Notes: generated by a model from the letters alone, not told the origin. Positions 1 through 12,148 are shown, numbered from the stretch's first letter. The stretch: DNA of 64,000 nucleotides from Spodoptera frugiperda (GCF_023101765.2 NC_064233.1:7339501-7403500); one strand, 5' to 3'. Made by a program: numbers and translations.

Positions 1-1140
1 TTAAAAAATGTAAAGTTAAAATGATTAACTTGTAAGTATTAAAGTTAGTTAAAATCAATTTTTGTCTGTAACCTTGGGCTAGATATTCATAGCGGAGTGT
101 TTGTTCCGTTTTACACTGCTAGATATGAACCATTCTTTTGTTTTTATTTGTTTTGTTTGTCATTTTTTATTGTTTTGTCTTTACTAATGTGTTTTGTTGT
201 TTTGATATCATTTTAACGACTACTATAAAATGTACGCAAAACTGCGAAGCAAGTTTTAGTACGAGATCAATTTAGTACTATTTTTGTTTACTATTTTCCA
301 GTACTATTGTAAAATTGTAACTTCTTACTATTCTAAATAGATTTTCTCATGCTGCATAAATCTACGAAGATATAGAAATCAATTCGATATATCCATAGCT
401 TTTGTGTCACTGATTTGATTGATTGATTGAAATTTTAACAGTCGTCCTTTGAATAAATCACCGTTTTGCTACAAATAATGTAAATGTTTGTCCGTCAATC
501 AATCACGCTGATACTACTGAATGAATTTTGCTGAAATTTGGTATACAGATAACGTATGAGCTGACTTGAGTGATATAATACTCTTGACCCCACGGGAACG
601 CGGACAAAGCCGCTGACAGAAGATAGTTAAACCCATTTTTAACCGACTTCCCAAAAAGGAGAAGGCCAGTATGTTTTTTTCTATTTATTTACCCAACTAT
701 TTCATAAGAAGCTCTATAAGCATTTTCCAGTTTCTCAAAACAGCATCAATACAGTAGCACACAGCGGAACACGCCTTTCCTCCGCCACGCGTATTTAGCG
801 ACATAATCGATTCGTCACAAATTGTTACAATGTCGACATTTCCAACAAAAAATATGTTTATCTATTGTGTAGTGTATTTAAAAACATTTCCACGACGGAC
901 AGACAACATGTTTTCGAGTGTGAGACTACAATAACAAACGTGTCTAGTCTAAAGAATGAGTAATACTATCTAGTAAGTCAAGAACGACTATATTTTCCAA
1001 AAATAAAATGTCACGATTGGGGCTCGAAACTCCGTCAGCTGTGACTGTTTGCCTGTTCTACTAACTACTAAAAAGTATGACAAAAGAAAGACCAATACAC
1101 GTGGAACGAGTTAGCCGCTTCTTAGGTGGTGAACAGGGTT
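1..1140. other. Repeat-poor AT-rich DNA
   Basis: No gene visible. 495-640 holds a fragment resembling repeat S3 (CCACGGGAACGCGGACAAAGCCG), and 1008-1060 has a short tRNA-SINE-like stretch (GGGGCTCGAAACTCC). Confidence 0.5.
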
Positions 1141-1272
1141 ACTTTTTTTGAAGGTACAAAATCGTCCAATGCTCCTTGGGTGAAAGACTCTTACTGACTA
1201 AAAACCACCCCGTTCCTTCTCCTGCTTTGAGCCGGAGCCCCGGTAACCTGTTACGTTGTCCGCAGCTCCGAA
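1141..1272 (+). repeat. SINE-like family A, copy 1
   Basis: Family A is the commonest repeat here. Its full form runs from a T-rich edge with GGGGGAAAATCATCCAATGA through CTTCTCCCGCCTTGGG, GAGGGAGTGTCAGACTCTTA, CTGACTAAAAACCACCCCG and GAGCCGGAGCCCCGGTAA to GTCCGCAGCTCCGGATC. Some copies continue with CATCAGCCCTACTGGGCCC. It is non-coding and GC-rich against an AT-rich background, and looks like a noctuid SINE. This copy lacks part of the 5' block. Confidence 0.75.
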
Positions 1273-2036
1273 GGCGAACAGGGATGAGGGTGAGGTTTCC
1301 CTACTGCTTGCAACGCATATAAGATTAGACAACAATGAAGTTTGAAGACGAATCTCGAGATATTGTGAATAATAAACTGTTCAATCATTGAAACAAATGA
1401 CCAATTAATTTTTATTGTCATTCTCGGAGACATTTAATGATTACTTAACCCAGTCCTTAGCAATTGTTTTCGGTATACTTACTTAGGAATACATAGTTTA
1501 AGTAATCATTAATGTATCTGAGTACGTTAGTTATAATATTAACGCGCGTGGCTAACTAATTCCGCGCGCACTATAGCAGCGTGTCAACAACAACTGAAAT
1601 GATGATACACTAACATACATACATATCGTCACGCCTTTAATCCCCGATGGAGTAGGCAGAAGTGCACATTATGGCATGTAATGCCACTGTGTACACTCAC
1701 TTTTCACAATTTATGTTGTAAGTCACATGTAAATAGCAGCGTGTCAACCTGAACTGAAATGAAAAGACACTATTCTTATTCCGCTTGTAGATGTATTTTT
1801 AGCAAGCGGTGTGCAACAAACAATTATATGCTCACGCAGCACGAGGTGCAATACAAAAACACAACAGACCACTCGACTCGGCGGAGTCGCCAAGTCAACA
1901 ACTCCTGAAGATGCTCCGTGGAGGAGCGAAACATATGATGATGTGGATTTCCGAAACGTAACGCCTGATTCTATTCTATATGAAATGATAATGTCTGCTG
2001 AATATAGGACTTCCCTAATATATTGCCTTCTTTGTG

Positions 2037-2182
2037 AGAGGGGAAAGTCATCCTATGACTTCTCCCGCCTTGGGTGAGGCGGAAGGGAGTGTCAGACTCT
2101 TACTGACTAAAAACCACCCCGTTCCTTCTCCTGCTTTGAGCCGGAGCCCCGGTAACCTTTTACGTTGTCCGCAGCTCCGGAT
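2037..2182 (+). repeat. SINE-like family A, copy 2
   Basis: Nearly full length. The short ORF 1811-2077 runs into it and is not a gene. Confidence 0.8.
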
Positions 2183-2619
2183 CCCTAATATAATGCCTGT
2201 ATTATAATATAAGAAAGATGAAATAATCTTTTTTACCCGACTCCGAATCAAAACCCCGACCTTGGCTTATAAATTCTGGCAACTAAATCCATTAAACAAA
2301 TAAATTAAGAAAACGCCATAAAAAAATAATTAGAATGCAACGAAAATATAAGAACACGTGTTAGATATTGGCCGGTCTATAAATACAATGCGTTTGCGCA
2401 TCACAAGTTCAAGGCGGTCGCAAAGTGATCTACTTTCGAGATTTTTTATTACGTACGAAAGATTTGTGCGTAGTTTTCTAGTCTTGAATACGTAATAATG
2501 TGTAATGTAACCTTCAACTAAAGTGAAGAGATGGAATGTTTGTTGGCGCATAACTCGAAAATTACTGCACCGTATTGGATAAATTTTGTACAATGTGATA
2601 GGATATTCGAAAAACTATC

Positions 2620-2752
2620 GCAACGTCACGCCTTTTATCTCCGAAGGGTTAGGCAGAGGTGCACATTACGGCACGTAATGCCGCTATACAATGTACACCC
2701 ACTTTTCACCATTTGTGTTACAAGTCTCATGTAATAGGGGGTGAGCCTATTG
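2620..2752 (-). repeat. SINE B1 tail fragment
   Basis: Only the 3' part, GCAACGTCACGCCTTTTATC through GGGGGTGAGCCTATTGCC. A similar tail fragment lies at 1628-1735. Confidence 0.65.
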
Positions 2753-3169
2753 CCATATACTGTAAAAACTTGTTACTTTAAGATATCTTATACCATTTAA
2801 TTTCCGTAATAAAATAAGAATGATAACAGATTGAAGACTGCCGATGACGTCACAATGGCGGTCACCGATCCATTTCTAGACCTTGCGCTGTTACACGAGG
2901 CTTCGTGAAAGTGTTCCAAATAGAAAACAATAGGGCGCAGCACGTGACACTTGGGTGCGAATGAAAATATTCGTAATTTTACATCGCTGGTTAAGCTACG
3001 CGAGCCGAGGTCGGTTTTCGGATGGGTGGGAATATTTAGAAGTAATATCTTTGAGAGTTATATTAGCGAAGTATGAAGTGTGAATTAGCCATGTTTTTTT
3101 ATAGCATATGTCGGCAAACGAGCAGACACGTTCATTCACATTCCCAGGTTGGGTAAAGCACTATTTACA

Positions 3170-3345
3170 TTTTTTATGGGATAGACCGGTAAACGAGCCG
3201 ACGGATCACCTGATGGTAAGTAATCGCCGCCACTTTTGAACATTCGCAACACCAGAGGCGTTACAAGTGCATTGCCAGCCTTTTAGGGATATGGGATTTG
3301 GGTGTCCGGTAACCTCAGTCTCACGTCGTTTCTGTGAGGCGGGGT
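3170..3345 (+). repeat. Repeat family D
   Basis: Family D runs from GGTAAACGAGCAGACGGATC through ACCTGATGGTAAGCAATCGC, CCAGAGGCGTTACAAGTGCG and TAAGGGTTGTTGGGGAATC to GAGCCGGCCCATTCGTGCC and CATGGCTCTCCCAC. Non-coding, about 300 bp when complete. This copy is shortened in the middle. Confidence 0.65.
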
Positions 3346-3349
3346 TTTT

Positions 3350-3532
3350 TTTGAGGGGTAAAATCATCCAATGACTTCTCTCGCCTTGGGCGAGGCGAGA
3401 GGGAGTGTCAGACTCTTACTGACTAAAAACCACCCTGTTCCTACTCCTGCTTTTCGAGCCGGAGTCCCGGTAAACCTGCTAGGTAGTCCGCAGCTCCGGA
3501 TCAGGCATCAGCCCTACTGGGCCCCATTCCTG
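3350..3532 (+). repeat. SINE-like family A, copy 3 with 3' extension
   Basis: Full length plus the CCCTACTGGGCCCC extension. It directly follows a family D repeat at 3170-3345. Confidence 0.8.
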
Positions 3533-3805
3533 TGAGGCTAAACCCATCATCTTCATGACATTACCAAAGATAGCAGCGGAAGCCGAAATCGATCTCCAAC
3601 GACTGGGACCCCCCAAAACACCCCGCTGACTCACCCGCTAACCGCTAACCTTGTGGCGATGGGTACGTACACAACCTTGGCCCCTAAACTGTTGATTTAA
3701 CTTTGTTAGACTAACCGCAGTCTAATTCTGTAACGTTTTATGACAGGTTAGTAAATATACTTGGTCGTAACATGACATAATTGTCTTAGTATTATGTATT
3801 TTAGT

Positions 3806-3946
3806 TTCGTCCGATGATTTCTTTCGCCTTGGGTGAGGCGAGAGGGAGTGTCAGACTCTTACTGACTAAAAACCACCTCGTTCCTACTCCTGCCCTTCGA
3901 GCCGGAGCCCCGGTAAACTCGCTAGGTAGTCCGCAGCTCCGGATCA
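3806..3946 (+). repeat. SINE-like family A, copy 4
   Basis: Starts inside the conserved block (CCGATGATTTCTTTCGCC) and keeps the 3' end. Confidence 0.75.
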
Positions 3947-6154
3947 GTTTATTTTAGCTTAGGTCTCGTATATTATCGCAACTCATTAATATCTAAATTA
4001 ATTGAAAAAAAAAAAAGAACCGATGCTCATCATGGAGACCCCTCTGTGACTCATTAGTAAAACTTTTCTCCATTAATATACGTGAGTAAACCGTGATTTT
4101 CTAGTTAATTTAGTATGTCTCACGACCTAAATCACTTTTGATACAAAATATTGAAAGAAACCTTTTCAATACACGAGGACTGAACCCGTGCTCTCATACT
4201 TTACAGTCGTATTCACGACTTACTTGTATATAACGTTGACAGACAGACAGAACGCAGGAAATGTCAATATGAATATATTGAAACGAATTTCTACAACCTT
4301 GGGATGACCCAAAAATAGTTCATTACTACATGGGGTGACTCAAGTATCAGAGTATGAATTTCGACATGTTTTGAAACTATTACATACTTTTTTATCTTGT
4401 TGGGAAAGTATATTAAAAATGATAAACCGACAAGCAAGCGTGATGATTAATACTCAAACCTCCAAGTGAGAAAAGGCCTTTGGTCAGCAGTGGCCACTGC
4501 TGTTGATGAATAGGTATGGGTTAAAAACGTTATGGCAATTTTAGGGAACAGTGAGTAAAGTTTCCTAAGAAAAGGAAGATCCTCCGACCAGGCGAGGTGA
4601 TCATGCCTGGCGGGCTTTCTGCCCAACTGTTGTTCGTTGGGATTTTCTATCCATGTTTATTCGCATGTGCGATGTAGGATTTATGACGTCATCCGTTGAT
4701 TTGTTCGTCGATAGTCTATGTGCGACTTCTGTCATCTGTCACTTGTCATGTGTCGCCACACAATAAACAAAGTCAGAATCACTCTTTGCGTGTCTGTATC
4801 AGTAAGTGCCACTGCCAAGCGAGGGTTCTGTGGTTCGATTTCCGCACCGATTTAATGGCACCTAATCACTGACTTCATGATTATAAAAAGTTTTGTAAAT
4901 CGTTTAAAAAAACACACGAAGTTAATTAGAATGTTAATTAGTTTCACTGTAAGTAATAGCATTTTCTGTACTTTGTTGTACGTTATTTAATTATTTTATT
5001 AGTCGAGAAGAAATTACGGTGGTACAGACAGATTACTTCGTTGTAAATAATAATTACGGACTAGTGGTAAAAAGAATAACAGTCGTTTGCTGGTGTTTGG
5101 ATTCGAAGTCTATTAGTTTTTAACAAAAGGAAGATTTTAATCTCATACTGCCACACCCAGAGACATTCAATGATTACTTAAACTATTCCTTAGTAACGAC
5201 TTTGTTATTTGCTATGGACTGTTTTAAGTACCCAAAATCTTAAATGTTAGAAAATGTTAAATAAATGCAATAAATGTTAAATCTCTAAACTGTATATTTC
5301 CTTGTGAAAATAACCTCTAAACGAGAACAAACGTCAACAAAGAAAAACATAAAAAAGTTGCATAATTGAATTAACGAACAAAAACTGTGCGGAAATCTTT
5401 GTAAACTACTTTTTTGTGTCTGCACACACCTTACGATCACTTAGCGTGAAGATAAAGCATTCACTGACAATTTCCTTAATAAAAAAATAAAACACGACTA
5501 TGAAAACTTTTTACCAACTTTGACAGCTTGGCAGAAAGGCGACACGCCTTAGTTATCACAAAAAAAAAAACAAATAAAGAATGCCAAAACAAACTTCCTC
5601 TGTCCGAAAAAAAAGTCGCGAAAAACATCGGAAGGAAACGAGATAAAAAAAATCGATAAAATTAATCGATTTAACGTGTTATAATATATTTTATCGATTT
5701 GTATTTGATGTTTGCTTAATCGATTATTGTAAGTCGACAGGTTTAAAGTGGACGCTAAGGTGCGCCTGGGCGATAAGTTGCAAAATATTTATTTTATGAT
5801 ATTTTAAAATGTTTTCAAAAAATACACGTAGTTTTTAATGTTTTTGTTGCGTAAACACCACTCCTGTTCATTCCCGCGGGAAAGAGGAAGTGATATCAGG
5901 ACAACATTGCTGATAATCTAATCAATTTGTGCTCAGTAGTTTTTTATATTACCCGCCAAATAACCAACCGTTGCAACTCCTGTGCACCAGTATTTACAAT
6001 AGATATATCCATGCAAACACCGGAACTCTAAGAGTCTGGCGCGTCCCATGGACATGGACAACAGTTTTAAATCTCGCAACGAAATAAATCAGAGGAGATC
6101 TTAGGATGGCTAGTCTTCTTAATAGGGACAAGCCCGCCACAACCTTCAAAACCG
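3947..6154. other. Non-coding, mixed repeat fragments
   Basis: Contains a LINE tail fragment (4470-4510, GGCCTTTGGTCAGCAGTGG) and an LTR-like stretch at 4560-4800 with CACACAATAAACAAAG. A tRNA-like box B is at 4835-4850 and several TATCGAT-type motifs are at 5645-5725. No exon found. Confidence 0.4.
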
Positions 6155-6202
6155 CTAAATTTTCTAAATTAGGAACTATAGTTCCTAATTTAGAAAATTT
6201 AG
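6155..6202. repeat. 48-bp perfect palindrome
   Basis: Two 24-base arms (6155-6178, 6179-6202) with no spacer and no mismatch. The half-site reads CTAAATTTTCTAAATTAGGA plus ACTA. It sits at the edge of a family C repeat fragment. Confidence 0.9.
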
Positions 6203-6485
6203 TACAATATAGTAAAATATAATAAGTAGTAGTACTAGAGCTCTAAAAAACAATAACTACATAACCATCGCGCTCCAGAATCGTTATAATAACTGTTATC
6301 GCAACGGTTATCGGTGTCGGAATCAAAACAAGTCGATATACAACTGATAGAGGACACACGTTCTTCTGTAGTCTCGCGCCCTGGTAGTCACAATATTCTA
6401 ATATGTACTGAAAACTTAAATACTTAATAATGTTTGAAAATGTTAAGTCAATAATGTTAAAATGATGCAATTTAAGGTGTTGTTT

Positions 6486-6642
6486 TTAAGGGGGACGAAA
6501 TCATGCAATGTCTTCTCCCGCCTTAGGCGAGGCAAAAGGGAGTGTCAAACTCTTACTGACTAAAAACCACCTTAACCACCCCGTTTCTACTCCTGCTTTT
6601 CGAGCCGGAGCCCCGGTAAACACGCTAGGTAGTCCGCAGCTC
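6486..6642 (+). repeat. SINE-like family A, copy 5
   Basis: Near full length with a small internal duplication of ACCACCTTA. Confidence 0.75.
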
Positions 6643-7648
6643 AATTTTAAGGCGTAGAGACGCAAATGTAATAAATACTATTATGATTCTCTGAGTCTAT
6701 TTGTTGGTGAAAGAAGTTCAGTTATTTGGTCACGAAAATGAGAGTAGTTGGTTTCCAGAAGTTTTGATAATTGGTAATTTTATTTAAATAATAAGATTGG
6801 CGATCGGTATGATCGGATACTGTTTGTCTTATAACAGCTAGACTAACGGTATACAAGACAGAATAGAAATTGTCTCGCGTGGATCCGCGTTTCAGCAAAT
6901 GATGATTTAATTACATTAGACATGCTTAATTTTTATTTGCAATGAAACAATAACAACAGACAATTTCAGTAATCAATACTAAATCTATTTCAAATTCAAA
7001 CAATCCAAGCGCCCAAACCAAACCAGTCAAGTTACAACAACCAAAACAGAACACTCCTTTAATTTTAATCGATTTATTTATCGAGAAAAACATCGATAAG
7101 TTTTACATAACATTCGAGTGTGACCTAATTATATGCCGGGGTCAATGTACTATAATCACGTGTCCGTTTGCAAGCAATTGCAACTAGGGCGCATGCGTGA
7201 AACGTGGACTTGTGGTTAAAAAACTTATGTGATTTGGTAAGGTGATATTGTGTATTACTAGCTTCTGATAACGGCTTTGGTCGTGTTTCTGTAGGGTAAA
7301 AAGTAGTCTATGTGTTATTCCCAGACCACAATCTCTCCCTTTTCTAAATTTCATCATGATCCCTTTAGCCGTTCTGACGTGATTGACAAAGAAACATTCA
7401 CACAAGCTCACAAACTTTCGCATTTATAATATTAGTACAATTGGTGAATTTTTCTAAGAAATTACGTGGTGGACTAAGGGCTCCCCATTAGTCCTCCACG
7501 TAACGCCTTTGTTTAACAGTGGAAGGTTTCCGGCTGATGATGATGTTGATGACATTTAGTAGGTTTGTAATTAAATAAGATATTTTTTAGCGCAAACGAG
7601 TCGCGTATATCTATGACCATCTGGGACTATCTAAGATATACTCGTTTT

Positions 7649-7792
7649 TTGAGGGAGAAATCATCTCATGACTTCTTCCACCTTGTGTCAGACGAGAGAG
7701 AGAGTGTCAAACTCCTACTGACTAAAAACCATTCCCGTTCCTACTTCTGCTTTTCAAGCCAAAGTCCCGGGCTTCGAGCCGGAACCCCGGTA
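7649..7792 (+). repeat. SINE-like family A, copy 6
   Basis: Diverged. The 3' segment (TTCRAGCCRRARYCCCGG) is present twice in tandem. Confidence 0.7.
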
Positions 7793-8354
7793 TAGTTCAG
7801 TAATAAAACAGGTTCAACATTACACCATATTTGATATTCAGTTACATTGCACATTCAGTTGGCTTTATGACAAAAATACGACAAACTTTAACACATTGAA
7901 AGCCGCGGAGGTCACCGGTGATCGACGTTAGCGGAGGATTTGCTTTCAACAGTTGGCCGTCAAAGACTTAATACACATTTCTTTGGCTTTATAACAAATT
8001 ACGACAAACTATAATACACCTACAATAACTCGAATGCAATTTATTGAAAGCAAAAACCAATAAACAAATAATCTGGAGCTACATAACGGCGTTATACGGC
8101 TCGGCTTTATAATATCTAATAAAGCAAGATAATGCAACCTGCGTGCGTTCCACTTACATATATCGATAAAGTATATACGTATAGAACTTTCCTGAAACTA
8201 TAAGATTTATATCGAACAAGGAAATTCATAAAATAATATAAAGTAACTTTGACTAATTTTTAGACCGCGGTTTTACCCGTAAAAGATAGCCTATATCACT
8301 ATCCCGCTCCTAATAGCTAGACATAAATATATTTTACAACTAAATGAAGACATA

Positions 8355-9316
8355 AGGGAGGTAGGGGAGGGATGGGCACTTTTTCACAATTTAATGCATA
8401 AAACGTCAGATTTTGTAGATAATCAACATTTATTGCCACTTCCTATTGCTCCATACTTTTGGCTAGATATCTTATAAAGAACTTTCTTATAATAATAATC
8501 AGTCTCCTAATTAGGAGGTAATTAAAAAATTAAGTCAAAAGTGCCCAAGGCTCCCTATGGTAGGGAGACATGGGCACACCCTGTGGGAGGCTTGGGCATG
8601 GCCTGTAAAACACTTATAATTTATAATAGACTCCAAAAATAAACGTAATAACAACAAAAAATATATTACGACTTATCTTAAATTAGTTATAACCCATAAA
8701 GGCTTATATTTATATTTATCAGCTGTCGTTATTATTTTTGATCCTTTTGATACCTCTTCTATGGCTCGTAATATCAAATCTTTCGGAATTTCTGGTCCCA
8801 ACCTTTCTTTTTGAATTAAAACGGCATCTTCTGTAATTAAAAATAGTTCAAATAGTGTAATTAAAGCAGGTAATTATAATTTTGAAAAGACCTCCTGTAC
8901 GCAATATAAAGAAGAGAGCATTGGACATGCCCAAACCTCCCTCACATCCGACTGCCCATTGCTCCCTCTGTACACATTTTCAACACAATTTACCGGCATT
9001 TTTTTTTTTGTATAGGTATTAAAGGTGAATTTTAGTTTAATTTATTAGTTAGTAAATATACAATAGATATATAATAAAAAATACACATACCTTTCGTTAC
9101 TTTTTTCTGTATTACGATCCGAATCCACAACAAAATATTTACTTTTACGAGCGCATAATCTTCAAATGTGTTTGTATTTGACATTCTATGGATGAACAGT
9201 TTTGCCAGACGGTAAAGTAAACTACCAAATTAAGAAAAAAGAAAAACCTATGACAGGATCAGAATAAAAGGGGGGTGCCCATGTCTCCCGACTGCCCATC
9301 CCTCCCCTACCTCCCC
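8355..9316. mobile_element. Pogo-like MITE with TA target duplication and repeated 14-bp motif
   Basis: A 962-bp element. It is bounded by TA on both sides (8353-8354 and 9317-9318) and by 24-bp terminal inverted repeats that match at 23 of 24 positions (core GGGAGGTAGGGGAGGGATGG). Eight copies of the motif GGGAG-N3-TGGGCA lie in the terminal and subterminal parts. They are at 8365, 8563 and 8585 on + and at 8542, 8928, 8953, 9276 and 9293 on -. The middle holds a remnant of a helix-turn-helix coding segment. TA duplication plus that remnant points to the Tc1/mariner-pogo group; the rest of the transposase is absent. Confidence 0.75.
8673..8830 (-). pseudogene. Remnant of a psq-type helix-turn-helix transposase domain
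   Basis: On the - strand, after a possible acceptor TTTTAATTACAG, 49 in-frame codons read as ...GPEIPKDLILRAIEEVSKGS followed by KIITTADKYKYKPLWVI, ending at TAA. The spacing of hydrophobic and glycine positions resembles the HTH_psq domain found at the N terminus of pogo/Tigger transposases (LxxAIxxVxxGxxSxxxAAxxYxIPxxTL). The catalytic part is missing. The domain call rests on pattern similarity only. Confidence 0.4.
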
Positions 9317-9339
9317 TACTTAAAAAATATTCATCAAGG

Positions 9340-9525
9340 CACAACTAAAATATATTAAAATCCATCAAAATCTATCTAACCACTATCGAGTTATAAACAA
9401 ATGAAGTTTAATCGAAATCAATTCAGTCGTTATAAATGAATATCCATCAAAATATGTCTATCAACTATCGAGTTATTATAAACAAATGAAGTTTCATCGA
9501 AATCAACGCAGTCGTTTAGGAGACA
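9340..9525 (+). repeat. Imperfect tandem repeat of about 80 bp
   Basis: 9360-9434 and 9440-9520 share AACAAATGAAGTTT, ATCGAAATCAA and ACTATCGAGTTAT blocks. Confidence 0.65.
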
Positions 9526-9968
9526 CACACACAATCACAAACGAAATAATTAGACAAAACGAACAACAATTTCTACGAGAAATATTTATATTCATTAAAC
9601 AAAAACAAATAAAAAAATAAAAAAGTAATGAACAGTTAAGACATACCTTCCGTTTTACCAAGTAGTTTGTCTCAAAATACGTAAAGACAAGTATACTACA
9701 ATGACTATATTGAATAGATAACTCATTATCAGTTTGATAAACGAATATAATCGACTGTTATCAGTAGCGAACGCCGCTAACGCATAACGCTTCGTTACGG
9801 AAAACAAAGGAACGATAATATATGAGCTCATGTATATAACGACCTATATACCTAGTATTTGTATATAAAATAATCGGTTTTTTACCGAAAAATATTTGTA
9901 GATTTTTTAAGAAATCTAAATATATGTGCGTAGATCATAAGTTTGTAGTTTTAAGCGTTGTTATCCAA

Positions 9969-10236
9969 CTGAGATGTGCTATGTAGCTATGCTACGAAGA
10001 TGTAATAGCTAAGCTGTGAAAATATGTGACCGTTTCCACTGATACTAAGCTATGTAGCTGTGTGAGGAAGATGTGCAGCTCGAGAATGCGATGTATCGAT
10101 AGTAGGGAAGCCATCCATAGCACATCCAAAGCTGCCATATAAAACATAGCTTAGCTGAGTCTTTTTCCACCAGTGCTAAGCTATGTGTACCAATGAATAT
10201 GATTGGTGGAAGCCAAACGTAGCATAGCACATCTCT
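9969..10236 (+). mobile_element. MITE family M, near-complete copy
   Basis: Inverted ends GAGATGTGCTATG and CATAGCACATCTCT enclose a 268-bp body rich in AAGCTATGTAGC and its complement, without coding potential. The 45 bp just before it (about 9905-9952) recur before the M copy at 55.8 kb. Confidence 0.7.
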
Positions 10237-10540
10237 CATTCATAAACAATAATAATAATTCTTCATCCGTTCGTAATTATTAATTATTATAACAGTTTTA
10301 ATTATTATTAGAATTTATTTTTAATCTTTTAATTGTTATTACCACAGTACTAATTATTGGTTATCAGGGCCAAACAGTACATTAATATCGATTTAAATCA
10401 TATTTTTATTAAATTGTCCCCGATGCAACTATTGGCTACATTTATTAACTCACTGTCTAGATTATGAAAGTTATAAAAACTTGAAGAACCTACTATGTAC
10501 CTATGTCTATAAATTTCCCAGATACCAATATACTTTTTTT

Positions 10541-10692
10541 TAAGGGGGGAAATCATCCAATGTCTTCTCCCGCCTTAGGTGAGGCGAGAGGGAGTGTCAG
10601 ACTCTTACAGACTAAACACCACCCCGTTCCTACTCCTGCTTTTCAAGCCGGAGCCCCGGTAAACCCGCTAGGTAGTCCGCAGCTCCGGATAG
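10541..10692 (+). repeat. SINE-like family A, copy 7
   Basis: Full length and close to the consensus. Confidence 0.8.
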
Positions 10693-10699
10693 ATACCAA

Positions 10700-11143
10700 G
10701 ATACTAACCCAGTATTTATGACTGCTTAAGACGAATTTTTCAAAATCGGTTCAGGCATTTTAGAGTAATCGGCGAACATATCGTTCGTTCAGTTGAAAAA
10801 TAATTTAAAATTTTACAAAAAGGATAACGTTTTCAGGTTAAAAATTAACACACAAACTACGAAAGTAAGCTTTAAAATACGAATCCGCATTCGAATTATG
10901 AATTACTCGCAAAACGGTCTAGAACAATTTTCAAATTCAACACAGCGACGTCAGTTCACACAAAATTCAACTCTACACAAACAACACAAGTCATATATTC
11001 AACGAATCGGCGCAACAGGAAACGTTTCGCGATTGCGTCACATCTATTTTTGCGCAAACGCATGATTCAGCGTCGTTAAACGGAGTAACGAAACGGCGTG
11101 ATGGATTCGTTAGGGCTGTAACAGACGTGCAACGCTCGCTATG

Positions 11144-11177
<34 letters not shown>

Positions 11178-11550
11178 CTCGCCTCTGATTGGCTAGTTAG
11201 TAGCGACACGTGGAACGTACGATGTGTTTCATGGTTTAATATTTTTTGTTAGTCGGTAATTTTCCACTATTGTATAGCGACGGACAACGAACCTAGGTAG
11301 ATGACCTAACCTAACGAGTAACGAGATGCAATGTGCAGATACATTCAAGGATTTATTTAAATCGGTAGCTGAAATATTCTTACTAAACTAATGAAAAGGA
11401 TTTTTTCTTGTATCTATCCATAGGAGTCTACATTTTGGAACAAGTGAGCATCACTAATAGCATTTAGGCTTCTATCATTCTGTCTCCTGCATTAAATTCA
11501 TCGAGATAAGTGAATACTACTGTTTTTTTTCTCCTCTAATAATATCTTCC
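10700..11550. other. Non-coding DNA with CpG-richer patch and microsatellite
   Basis: 10985-11110 is richer in CG dinucleotides. A (ATGT)n run lies at 11143-11176. The short ORFs here on both strands show no protein-like pattern. Confidence 0.4.
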
Positions 11551-11559
11551 GATTTATTT

Positions 11560-11702
11560 CGTTGCGTGATCCAAGACAGTTTATTCATGTCCTTGGGACG
11601 CCGGACTTCAATGTTCCGGTGTTTTCATGGTTGTATCTACTGTAGATCCTGGTGCACAGGAGTTGCAGTTGTTTTGGGAGGTTGTGACGGGCTTGTCTCA
11701 CA
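11560..11702 (+). repeat. Repeat family C
   Basis: Second well-kept copy, same orientation as 44475-44626. Confidence 0.65.
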
Positions 11703-12017
11703 AAAAAATAAGCTTGACTAAAGGACTGACAGAGAGACATTTTTATATAGAATATTACCTTTTATAGCACAAAATAATTTCGCAAATAACATTTGTACCT
11801 AATAGGAATTCTTATCAAAAGTAGGAATTTGAAGAAATCCCGTAGTAGTCACTCTTGTAGACAACCTAAGACACGCCTGAGCTAAATTTAGAACATCTAG
11901 ACAAACTTACATGACGTTAGTAGTTTTTAGAAAATTCTTTGTAAATTCTAGTGATTTTAGAGCCTTATGTAATCATGGATTCGATTTCTGAGTCGACAAA
12001 TAAATATGTACCTTTTT

Positions 12018-12148
12018 TAACTTCTCCCGCCTTGGGCGAGGCAGAGGGAGTGTCAGACTCTTACGTACTGACTAAAAACCACCTCGTTCCTTCTCCTGCT
12101 TTTCGAGCTGGAGCCCCTGCAAGCCCGCTAGCTAGTACGCAGCTCCGT
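12018..12148 (+). repeat. SINE-like family A, copy 8
   Basis: Moderately diverged, with TACG inserted in the central CTCTTACTGACT block. Confidence 0.75.

Noticed and set aside
4560..4800. Solo LTR
   Set aside because: A TG-like start and an AATAAA-like signal are present, but neither a matching CA end nor a target duplication could be fixed.
11141..11176. Tandem repeats as CRISPR-like array
   Set aside because: Simple ATGT microsatellite without spacers, and the DNA is eukaryotic.
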